Positions 61,401 to 64,000 of a stretch of 64,000 bases of DNA are shown piece after piece. Both the position numbers and the translations under genes were made by a program. Source of the DNA: Patagioenas fasciata. Its lineage: Eukaryota > Chordata > Aves > Columbiformes > Columbidae. The DNA lies in contig NC_092540.1 of NCBI RefSeq assembly GCF_037038585.1, forward strand, positions 10,466,501-10,530,500. The letters run 5' to 3'. The first letter of the stretch is position 1, and each line of letters begins with the position of its first letter. The notes beneath the pieces are model-generated. The model saw only the letters and a program-made list of their open reading frames with translations. It searched no databases and had not been told where the DNA came from.

Positions 61401-61890
61401 TTCCAAAGGGGCCAACTTTTGTAGGCTCATGAAAGTGTAGCCCCTGGAGAGCAGGGCCTCATCAGGTGGTGGTTGTCAAGTATAAACAGCGCTGAAAGTT
61501 TATCTGCAGGCTGAGGATTTCACCCATTGTGATTAGAGTGGCTGGACCAAACTCAATTGTCAAATCTGCTTGTGTCTCAGGGTCACGTCTTTCTAAAGAG
61601 GTGGCCCAGTGGGACCTATTTTATAGACCTGAACTTCAGTTTGGCATCTTTGTCTAAAATTTGGGAGTGTTTTTCTCAGGTGGTGCAGCTGGAGGAGTTG
61701 CTGACGGTCCGGCACTCTGTCTTCGTGGTGGGTAACGCGGGCACGGGCAAGTCTCAGGTGATGAGATCCCTGAACAGGACTTACCAGATAATGAAGCGAC
61801 GTCCTGTCTGGACAGACCTCAACCCCAAGGCAGTCACCAATGATGAGCTCTTTGGCATCATTAACCCAGCAACAAGAGAATGGAAAGACG
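10134..61890 (+). CDS. DNAH9: Axonemal dynein heavy chain 9 (outer-arm beta type), 5' half in 32 exons, with two in-frame stops
   Basis: This encodes a ciliary/flagellar outer-arm motor that hydrolyses ATP to slide doublet microtubules. The 32 exons listed below join in one phase with GT-AG introns and give 2,176 codons. Residues 1-~1200 are the tail, which binds intermediate chains and the partner heavy chain. About 1200-1700 is the linker. AAA1 follows, with GPAGTGKT at 1843-1850, CFDEFNR at 1893-1899 and [10 protein letters not shown] in exon 29. The AAA2 P-loop GNAGTGKS is at 2124-2131. Full-length relatives have about 4,480 residues, so roughly half is present. Wording such as [18 protein letters not shown] and [10 protein letters not shown] fits DNAH9 better than its close paralogues DNAH11 and DNAH17. 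The frame is broken by TAG (codon 878, exon 15) and TGA (codon 1585, exon 22). If both are real, this is a pseudogene or null allele. Confidence 0.87.
10475..10700 (+). mobile_element. CR1 3'-end fragment in intron 1
   Basis: Typical CR1 3' sequence (cagagcctggcccaggctgc; gagacattgaaacccgcctg), ending at ggctgggatcctgtg. It starts within about 6 nt of the exon 1 donor and shows an internal deletion compared with the copy at 55015-55622. Confidence 0.85.
10965..11182 (-). mobile_element. CR1 3'-end fragment in intron 1
   Basis: Reverse-oriented CR1 3' region: ggtcacctactccaaacccc through cacaacctctttgagcaacc. It is older and more diverged than the neighbouring + strand copy. Confidence 0.78.
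13117..13313 (+). CDS. DNAH9: DNAH9 exon 2 (codons 113-178)
   Basis: Acceptor ctgtag, donor GTGAGT. The translation begins [11 protein letters not shown] and contains [13 protein letters not shown], a strong family signature. It ends two bases into a Ser codon. Intron 2 (13314-13966) has no recognised element. Confidence 0.85.
13967..14125 (+). CDS. DNAH9: DNAH9 exon 3 (codons 178-231)
   Basis: Acceptor ctacag, donor GTACCC (non-ideal). It encodes [19 protein letters not shown] through [19 protein letters not shown], in the start of the DHC_N1 tail region. Intron 3 (14126-15606) carries two CR1 fragments in opposite orientations. Confidence 0.87.
14397..14553 (-). mobile_element. CR1 3'-end fragment in intron 3
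   Basis: Begins cagaatcccaggctggttgg and runs through gggtcacagagcagatcaca to ccacacccgctctgggc. Same subfamily as the copies at 29804 and 55015. Confidence 0.85.
15003..15596 (+). mobile_element. CR1 3'-end fragment abutting the exon 4 splice acceptor
   Basis: Starts near ggccaccagcatcctggtgt, includes gaggctgaggttggatatta, and ends with the 3' signature gattctgtgattctgtg at about 15596. That is only some 10 nt before the exon 4 acceptor AG (15605-15606). The copy at 43200-43682 is closely related. Confidence 0.88.
15607..15737 (+). CDS. DNAH9: DNAH9 exon 4 (codons 231-275)
   Basis: Acceptor gctgtag, donor GTGAGA. It encodes [15 protein letters not shown] through [16 protein letters not shown]. 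The splice phases match exons 3 and 5. Its branch point and most of its upstream tract lie in or at the edge of a CR1 copy. Intron 4 (15738-17369) contains AT-rich DNA around 16440-16570 and no recognised repeat. Confidence 0.87.
17370..17581 (+). CDS. DNAH9: DNAH9 exon 5 (codons 275-345)
   Basis: Acceptor caacacag, donor GTCTGT. It encodes [20 protein letters not shown] and [17 protein letters not shown], ending NLLIEQ. HVVCLIW is highly conserved among outer-arm beta chains. Intron 5 is short (193 nt). Confidence 0.9.
17775..18008 (+). CDS. DNAH9: DNAH9 exon 6 (codons 346-423)
   Basis: Acceptor ttccag, donor GTGAGA. It encodes [20 protein letters not shown] to [13 protein letters not shown], in the tail. 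Both ends are in phase 0. Intron 6 (18009-20516) holds a short CR1 and a minisatellite. Confidence 0.9.
18358..18428 (+). mobile_element. Short CR1 3' tail in intron 6
   Basis: Contains ggttatggttggactcaatg and gggtctcttccaactgaaat, and ends in the (attctatg)n tail typical of the CR1 3' end. Confidence 0.85.
18771..18866. repeat. 24-bp minisatellite, four copies
   Basis: Four consecutive 24-bp units start at 18771, 18795, 18819 and 18843. Each begins caga(c/t) and carries an ATGTACCT- or ATATACCT-like core. The first is cagacaccatatgtacctgt plus tata. Units differ by a few substitutions and no indels. Confidence 0.88.
20517..20684 (+). CDS. DNAH9: DNAH9 exon 7 (codons 424-479)
   Basis: Acceptor ttgaag, donor GTAGGT. 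It encodes [20 protein letters not shown] to [18 protein letters not shown] corresponds to a conserved tail motif. Phase 0 at both ends. Intron 7 (20685-22564) holds a MITE-like element and a CR1. Confidence 0.88.
21018..21239. mobile_element. MITE-like non-autonomous DNA transposon with terminal inverted repeats
   Basis: A 222-bp element. The left end (taccatgtttccccaaaaat) and the reverse complement of the right end (taccttgtttttccaaaact) match at about 22 of 25 positions. The element begins and ends with TA, consistent with TA target duplication as in Tc1/mariner-type elements. It has no coding capacity. Confidence 0.65.
21943..22145 (-). mobile_element. CR1 3'-end fragment in intron 7
   Basis: Reverse CR1 3' region: ggacctctggagatcaccca, then gtgtggagactccacagcct. 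Old copy. Confidence 0.8.
22565..22681 (+). CDS. DNAH9: DNAH9 exon 8 (codons 480-518)
   Basis: Acceptor gtgcag, donor GTTTGT. It encodes [20 protein letters not shown] and [32 protein letters not shown] is near-invariant in DNAH9-type chains. Phase 0. Intron 8 (22682-23405) is AT-rich without recognised elements. Confidence 0.92.
23406..23556 (+). CDS. DNAH9: DNAH9 exon 9 (codons 519-569)
   Basis: Acceptor ccaacag, donor GTAGGT. It encodes [20 protein letters not shown] to [12 protein letters not shown] plus one base of Gly. Intron 9 (23557-24535) shows nothing recognised. Confidence 0.9.
24536..24650 (+). CDS. DNAH9: DNAH9 exon 10 (codons 569-607)
   Basis: Acceptor ccccag. It encodes [20 protein letters not shown] to FRHIPH. 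I chose the donor GTGCGT at 24651 because it alone gives a phase that joins exon 11 as HLCLDSAEG. Using GTGCCG at 24616 would delete part of a conserved block. Intron 10 (24651-26477) has no recognised repeat. Confidence 0.85.
26478..26546 (+). CDS. DNAH9: DNAH9 exon 11 (codons 607-630)
   Basis: A small exon: acceptor gccaccag, donor GTAAGT. It encodes [20 protein letters not shown] and LD plus part of Arg. A CR1 copy begins about 50 nt after the donor in intron 11 (26547-27493). Confidence 0.87.
26597..26860 (-). mobile_element. CR1 3'-end fragment in intron 11
   Basis: Begins with the reversed tail tatagaatcatagaattgtt, then ttggttggaagagaccctca and ctccagggatgatgactccg, to ggtgcaacttgaggccattt. 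Confidence 0.88.
27494..27620 (+). CDS. DNAH9: DNAH9 exon 12 (codons 630-672)
   Basis: Acceptor cggcag, donor GTAAGA. It encodes [20 protein letters not shown], then [20 protein letters not shown], ending PQ. Intron 12 (27621-29508) has no recognised element. Confidence 0.92.
29509..29764 (+). CDS. DNAH9: DNAH9 exon 13 (codons 673-758)
   Basis: Acceptor ttctgcag, donor GTGAGC. It encodes [20 protein letters not shown] to [12 protein letters not shown] plus one base. AEETLNWK is a strong family motif. A long CR1 starts 40 nt after the donor in intron 13 (29765-31604). Confidence 0.92.
29804..30470 (-). mobile_element. CR1 3' half in intron 13
   Basis: About 650 bp of reverse CR1: cacagaatcccagactggtg, gacctctggagatctcccag, gcccctcaccctggcgttgg, agctcaacagccccagctct. 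It is a close relative, in the opposite orientation, of 55015-55622. Confidence 0.88.
31605..31846 (+). CDS. DNAH9: DNAH9 exon 14 (codons 758-838)
   Basis: Acceptor ttaccag, donor GTGAGG. It encodes [40 protein letters not shown] and [20 protein letters not shown] to [14 protein letters not shown] and KRESLLSL are conserved. Intron 14 (31847-34598) holds one CR1. Confidence 0.92.
33350..33710 (+). mobile_element. CR1 3'-end fragment in intron 14
   Basis: Contains gatgagaggaagtggcctca, aggctgcccagagcagtggt and gattcgatgatcttgagggt, and ends gaatgattctatgat. The 5' edge is uncertain and may reach 33300. Confidence 0.86.
34599..34734 (+). CDS. DNAH9: DNAH9 exon 15 (codons 839-884), contains premature TAG
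   Basis: Acceptor cttccag, donor GTAACT. It encodes [20 protein letters not shown], then [10 protein letters not shown], then TAG at 34716-34718, then LLENT. The stop replaces the residue between SLK and LLENT, where DNAH9 relatives have Tyr, so one base change (TAT/TAC to TAG) explains it. The sequence resumes in frame and joins exon 16. Intron 15 is 34735-35760, with nothing recognised. Confidence 0.88.
34716..34718 (+). other. DNAH9: In-frame premature stop TAG (codon 878) in DNAH9
   Basis: Exon 15 has only one frame consistent with exons 14 and 16 (phase 0 in, phase 1 out), and TAG lies in that frame. The weak GTAGCT at 34715 could splice before it, but would leave the wrong phase for exon 16. 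Confidence 0.85.
35761..35957 (+). CDS. DNAH9: DNAH9 exon 16 (codons 884-949)
   Basis: Acceptor ctaccag, donor GTCCGT. It encodes [40 protein letters not shown] and HYQ. Intron 16 is only 94 nt (35958-36051). Confidence 0.9.
36052..36476 (+). CDS. DNAH9: DNAH9 exon 17 (codons 950-1091)
   Basis: Acceptor ctccag, donor GTAGGA. 425 nt encoding [40 protein letters not shown] and [20 protein letters not shown], ending HVMH. Codon use is G/C-rich at third positions. Intron 17 (36477-38471) holds one CR1. Confidence 0.93.
37826..38300 (-). mobile_element. CR1 3' region in intron 17
   Basis: Reverse CR1: tagaatcataggatagagtc, ggttggaagagaccatcaag, ccatgctccagcctcctttc, aggctgaacagccccagctc. It ends about 170 nt before the exon 18 acceptor. 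Confidence 0.88.
38472..38694 (+). CDS. DNAH9: DNAH9 exon 18 (codons 1091-1165)
   Basis: Acceptor tctacag, donor GTGGGT. It encodes [40 protein letters not shown] and [20 protein letters not shown], ending [18 protein letters not shown] is a hallmark of the region leading into the linker. Intron 18 (38695-40961) has no recognised repeat. Confidence 0.93.
40962..41128 (+). CDS. DNAH9: DNAH9 exon 19 (codons 1166-1221)
   Basis: Acceptor ttgcag, donor GTACAG. It encodes [20 protein letters not shown] and [20 protein letters not shown], ending KEAPF plus part of Arg. ELPEKWNN and VAPLQA are strongly conserved. Intron 19 is 41129-41494. Confidence 0.92.
41495..42365 (+). CDS. DNAH9: DNAH9 exon 20 (codons 1221-1511), large linker exon
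   Basis: An uninterrupted 871-nt exon: acceptor ttctag, donor GTATGA. It encodes [20 protein letters not shown] through [59 protein letters not shown] and [11 protein letters not shown]. This is most of the DHC_N2 linker, which swings during the power stroke. Phase 0 out. Intron 20 (42366-45396) carries two CR1 copies. Confidence 0.95.
43200..43682 (+). mobile_element. CR1 3' region in intron 20
   Basis: Closely matches 15003-15596: ggagctggtgaggggctgga, gagaccttctgatctctgaa, gaacaggctgcccagggcag, ending aaatgattctatgattctg. Confidence 0.88.
43872..44500 (-). mobile_element. CR1 3' half in intron 20
   Basis: Reverse CR1 of a different subfamily from its neighbour: accatagaggatgtcctgac, ttgtccagtctctccttgaa, gtgtccagcacctctgggtg. 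It continues to gctccagggacac. Shares its subfamily with 51212-51425. Confidence 0.85.
45397..45527 (+). CDS. DNAH9: DNAH9 exon 21 (codons 1512-1555)
   Basis: Acceptor tttttag, donor GTAGGT. It encodes [40 protein letters not shown] and IQS plus part of Arg. DSKRFEGID is near-invariant in axonemal chains. Intron 21 (45528-46638) has no recognised element. Confidence 0.94.
46639..46765 (+). CDS. DNAH9: DNAH9 exon 22 (codons 1555-1597), contains premature TGA
   Basis: Acceptor ccccag, donor GTAAGC. It encodes [29 protein letters not shown], then TGA at 46727-46729, then [16 protein letters not shown]9 relatives have two Leu after SSSD/SSAD; the first is replaced by the stop. The downstream motif DILSNG is intact and the exon joins exon 23 in phase 0. 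Intron 22 (46766-50158) holds two CR1 copies. Confidence 0.88.
46727..46729 (+). other. DNAH9: In-frame premature stop TGA (codon 1585) in DNAH9
   Basis: The stop sits inside the FYFVSSAD(L)LDILSNG block that precedes AAA1. A Leu TTA to TGA change would need one base. No indel is required, since the flanking sequence stays in frame on both sides. Confidence 0.86.
48180..48415 (+). mobile_element. CR1 3'-end fragment in intron 22
   Basis: Contains ggcctcaagttgtgccaggg, gaacaggctgcccagggcag and ggttcttagggacatggatt, ending aaaatgattctgtgat. Confidence 0.86.
48632..49300 (-). mobile_element. CR1 3' half in intron 22
   Basis: Reverse CR1: gaatcccagaatgtcagggt, gagaaggagactccacaacc, cagccttgggccaggctctg-type block near 48785, then gctccagagccccagctccc. 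Confidence 0.85.
50159..50311 (+). CDS. DNAH9: DNAH9 exon 23 (codons 1598-1648)
   Basis: Acceptor ttgcag, donor GTGAGA. It encodes [20 protein letters not shown] to [24 protein letters not shown] is family-specific. Phase 0. Intron 23 (50312-51521) holds a short CR1. Confidence 0.93.
51212..51425 (-). mobile_element. CR1 3'-end fragment in intron 23
   Basis: Begins catagaatgtcctgagctgg, then ggaagggacccaccaggatc and ttgtccagtctctccttgaa. It ends about 100 nt before the exon 24 acceptor. Confidence 0.84.
51522..51647 (+). CDS. DNAH9: DNAH9 exon 24 (codons 1649-1690)
   Basis: Acceptor tttccag, donor GTATCT. It encodes [20 protein letters not shown] and [16 protein letters not shown], the end of the linker. 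Phase 0. Intron 24 (51648-52278) has nothing recognised. Confidence 0.93.
52279..52518 (+). CDS. DNAH9: DNAH9 exon 25 (codons 1691-1770)
   Basis: Acceptor ccctag, donor GTTGGT. It encodes [40 protein letters not shown] and [18 protein letters not shown], the linker-to-AAA1 transition. Phase 0. Intron 25 (52519-53608) has nothing recognised. Confidence 0.94.
53609..53769 (+). CDS. DNAH9: DNAH9 exon 26 (codons 1771-1824)
   Basis: Acceptor ttgcag, donor GTAAGT. It encodes [37 protein letters not shown] and PLTDR, the start of AAA1. YEYLGN..RLVI.PLTDRC is the conserved entry to AAA1. Intron 26 is 53770-54801. Confidence 0.94.
54802..54958 (+). CDS. DNAH9: DNAH9 exon 27 (codons 1824-1876), AAA1 Walker A
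   Basis: It encodes [19 protein letters not shown], the P-loop GPAGTGKT (54857-54880), [19 protein letters not shown] and SEQMDYK. AAA1 is the main ATPase site of the motor and its P-loop is intact. The acceptor (actgtgaaag) is weak because purines precede the AG. The donor is GTATGG. A CR1 begins about 55 nt after the donor in intron 27 (54959-56358). Confidence 0.94.
55015..55622 (+). mobile_element. CR1 3' half in intron 27
   Basis: About 600 bp: tctggagttgtgtccagttc, gagagctggagctgttgagc, gtgaggggcaacgggcacag, acattgaaacccgcctggac, ending gggatcctgtgatc. Oriented opposite to its close relative at 29804-30470. Confidence 0.88.
56359..56463 (+). CDS. DNAH9: DNAH9 exon 28 (codons 1877-1911), AAA1 Walker B
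   Basis: Acceptor ttccag, donor GTGAGT. It encodes [23 protein letters not shown] (Walker B with the catalytic Glu) and [12 protein letters not shown]. Phase 0. Intron 28 (56464-59111, 2.6 kb) has no recognised gene or named repeat. Confidence 0.95.
59112..59269 (+). CDS. DNAH9: DNAH9 exon 29 (codons 1912-1964)
   Basis: Acceptor ttctag, donor GTGAGT. It encodes [40 protein letters not shown] and [16 protein letters not shown] is the sensor-type AAA1 motif. The final Ser (TCC, 59265-59267) replaces the near-invariant Phe of LFRP. Confidence 0.93.
59574..59712 (+). CDS. DNAH9: DNAH9 exon 30 (codons 1964-2010)
   Basis: Acceptor ttttag, donor GTGAGC. It encodes [40 protein letters not shown] and ELLSKQ, the end of AAA1. 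Phase 0. Intron 30 (59713-60916) has nothing recognised. Confidence 0.95.
60917..61204 (+). CDS. DNAH9: DNAH9 exon 31 (codons 2011-2106)
   Basis: Acceptor gtgtag, donor GTAAGA. It encodes [40 protein letters not shown] and [19 protein letters not shown], ending [13 protein letters not shown](I/V)KSVL is universal in dyneins. It links AAA1 to AAA2. Confidence 0.95.
61680..61890 (+). CDS. DNAH9: DNAH9 exon 32 (codons 2107-2177), AAA2 P-loop
   Basis: Acceptor tctcag, donor GTAAAT. It encodes [19 protein letters not shown], the P-loop GNAGTGKS (61731-61754), [20 protein letters not shown] and [16 protein letters not shown] plus one base. AAA2 binds nucleotide mainly for structure. No further exon is found to the right end. 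Confidence 0.95.
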
Positions 61891-64000
61891 GTAAATGTCA
61901 TTTCATGTCTGAAATATGTAGATAAAGACGGGTATTTTTAATGAATTTCCCGAGCAGCAGCAGGGTGACTGGTTCTTCATGTGCAGGTCTGAGAGCCCAG
62001 GTGCTTGTCTGCTGCCTACAGCCACATGACAGTTTGTTGTTGAAAGGATACACAGGATGTTTTAGCTCTTTGATCTTCACATGGGAAATACAGCATAAGC
62101 CTACTTGATCCTATTGCCCTAAGAATAATTTTAATGCCCATTAATACCAACGCTTACCAGTTCCTAAGTGGGGCAGGCAGTTTTTGGGAGCTGGCTGGAC
62201 CAGTGATGGAAGAGATGTCCCTCCTGCACTGTGGTGTGCACTGGGACCCCAAAAAATGTCCCATCCCCAGGTTTTCATTGCTGATAGCACGCACAGCAGC
62301 CTTAACGTCAGTTTTTCCACTCAGTATGGCTGCCCGATCTCTGTAGCACACCAGCGTCTGCCAAGCTGTTGATCCTGCTTACTCCTGAGGAACATTTCAA
62401 ACTTGCTGGAAGATTACAGAAAATCTGGAGTGGAAATGTTGGGTTGTGACTGATACATAAAGGCAGCTTCGATTTACGTGTGCGGCGGGTTTGGGAGGTG
62501 TGGGGGAGGTGAGGGAAGACATTACCATGAATCATCCACAGCAGCAGATGAGCTGCCACCCACCTCCCCTGGCCCCGCCATGGACCCTTCCCGACCCCCT
62601 GCTTTGCTCCAATGCCAGGTTAATTTCTTTCTAATTGTAATTAGGGAGCCTAAATCAAAGTGGCAGAGGGACGTGCAGGGTACAGCCTGAACTGTGCAGA
62701 CTGGCTGCAGCAGTGGCTGCAGATCGAGGGCAGCGGTGACACCGAACAGCAGGAGGGACATTTTACAGGTGACTGTCCAGTGGTTTCTGGCCTGCGATGG
62801 TTTAAATGAAATAGTGGCACTCCTCCCTGAGCTTTCAAGGCAGATATTTTCTGCAGTAACCATTCCTGAAAATGTTGTTTCATGTTGTCAAAGACCAGCA
62901 AGGCAATCTTCACCACAGCCTAGCAAGAGGTGACCTGTTCCCTTACAGATCAGCCCCTGCTTTTCCGCTCCCCAGTTTTATCCTGTCACATTATCAGAAG
63001 TTGAAAAGGTCCTACATGTTAGGTGGTAAAAGGTCCCATATGGGAATCCCAAAAGTGTTCTTTGCAGAACAAAACTCTTCTTTTAAACCCCAAGAGAGCC
63101 GTGTGCTGTGGATGCACAAGGTCGGGACAGAGGCGCTTTCCTCTCCCCGCTGCCGCGGTGTATCCGAGGGAAGCCCTGATGCCCTGAGACAGCAACTGTT
63201 TCTGATGCTAATAATGTCGGAGTGGTTCCCAAGGCGTGTGTCCAACACGTAAGGAACTGGCTGGAGGCAGAGGCGCTGAAGCGTTATTTTTGTTGACCCA
63301 GTCTCGGGATCACACACCTGTTCCAGGTGAGCCGTTCTGCATTTGCTGAGCACAAGCTTTGTCTTCAGTCAGATGGTGCCACTAGCTGTTCCTGATCTGG
63401 ATCACAAAGAAATAGCTTGTCCTGGAGAAAAAAAGAAAAAAAAAAGAGTTCTTGTCACAATTCACTGGAAGAGAGGCTTTTTTTTAATGTTTGCCTGATG
63501 TTTTTTCATGAAGACCAGCATCTCCCGAGGTATTTTCACATGTAGAGGAGAGCAATAGTTTTGTGGAGTTTTCATTTGCTCTGCAGTGCTGCTGCTCTAT
63601 TCCCAGCCTTCGTGGTCTTCTTAACATTCATTATTTACTCCCCTTGAGACTCTGTATCCTCTCTCTCCTTGATTTTACCAACATTTTGTTCTGTCATTCA
63701 ATGTCATTCTGTGCTTGTTCTCCCCTCAGTCTCACTAAAGCCATGACCCAGCGTTTAATGCATCTTGATTGCCCTGATATACTTTGAGCCACAAAAAAAT
63801 ATTTATAAGGATTTCCTAGGCATATTCAGGTGGTTTTCTCTGCATTGTATAACTCATGCCGCCTTTTGCCTTTGAGTAGCTACTCTACATTTTTCTTATC
63901 CCTTATGATTCTCGGTGGGAATGAAGCTCGTGCGTAGGTCTGCAATCATTTTCAGTAGTGATAACTGATAACCCTTTTTTCACTTTAAAGCAAACTAGAA
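61891..64000 (+). other. Intron 32 of DNAH9, running off the window
   Basis: No dynein-like frame, CR1 tail or RNA gene is visible. There is an A-rich tract at about 63428-63446 and a T-run near 63478. The next expected exon (continuing AAA2 after EWKDG) lies beyond 64000. Confidence 0.6.

Noticed and set aside
10134-61890. Assignment to DNAH11 or DNAH17 instead of DNAH9
   Set aside because: All three are close paralogues, but tail and linker wording across exons 5, 8, 14, 18 and 20 agrees best with DNAH9. A phylogenetic tree would settle it.
62872-63252. 126-codon + strand frame in intron 32
   Set aside because: No similarity to dynein AAA2 or to any family I know; random open frame in an intron.

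Overview
The window is nuclear DNA from a vertebrate, almost certainly a bird. It holds one large intron-rich gene on the + strand, about eighteen CR1 (chicken repeat 1 type) non-LTR retrotransposon fragments on both strands, GC-rich CpG-island stretches, and remnants of an endogenous retrovirus. The species cannot be read from the sequence.

Layout. 1-1290 is a 5'-truncated CR1 on the - strand running off the left edge. 3425-4415 is a second, much more decayed - strand CR1. 1291-3424 and 4416-6260 contain nothing I recognise. 6260-7660 is a CpG-rich island with a TATA-like box, a perfect NRF1-type palindrome, a consensus splice donor and a long C-rich tandem repeat. 7690-9700 is a scrambled endogenous retrovirus: env-like sequence on +, then protease-like and integrase-like sequence on -. 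From 10134 to beyond the right end lies the main gene.

The main gene is the 5' half of an axonemal outer-arm dynein heavy chain, best matched to DNAH9. I could place 32 coding exons (10134-61890), all with GT-AG introns and all joining in one phase. Together they give 6,529 nt, or 2,176 codons: the N-terminal tail, the linker, all of AAA1 (Walker A, Walker B and sensor-like motif) and the AAA2 P-loop. The rest of the motor (AAA2 to AAA6, stalk, microtubule-binding domain) lies to the right. The protein would power ciliary and flagellar beating.

The main result is that this reading frame is broken twice by single codons at otherwise conserved sites: TAG in exon 15 (codon 878) and TGA in exon 22 (codon 1585). 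There is also a Phe-to-Ser change in the near-invariant LFRP motif at the exon 29/30 junction. No frameshift and no lost splice site was found. This looks like a recently inactivated gene, a damaged allele, or base errors in the assembly. Skipping exons 15+16 or 21+22 as pairs would keep the frame.

CR1 copies crowd the introns and several touch splice sites. One ends about 10 nt before the exon 4 acceptor and another starts about 6 nt after the exon 1 donor. A 222-bp MITE-like element (intron 7) and a 24-bp minisatellite (intron 6) complete the repeats. No tRNA, rRNA, CRISPR array or prokaryotic operon is present.
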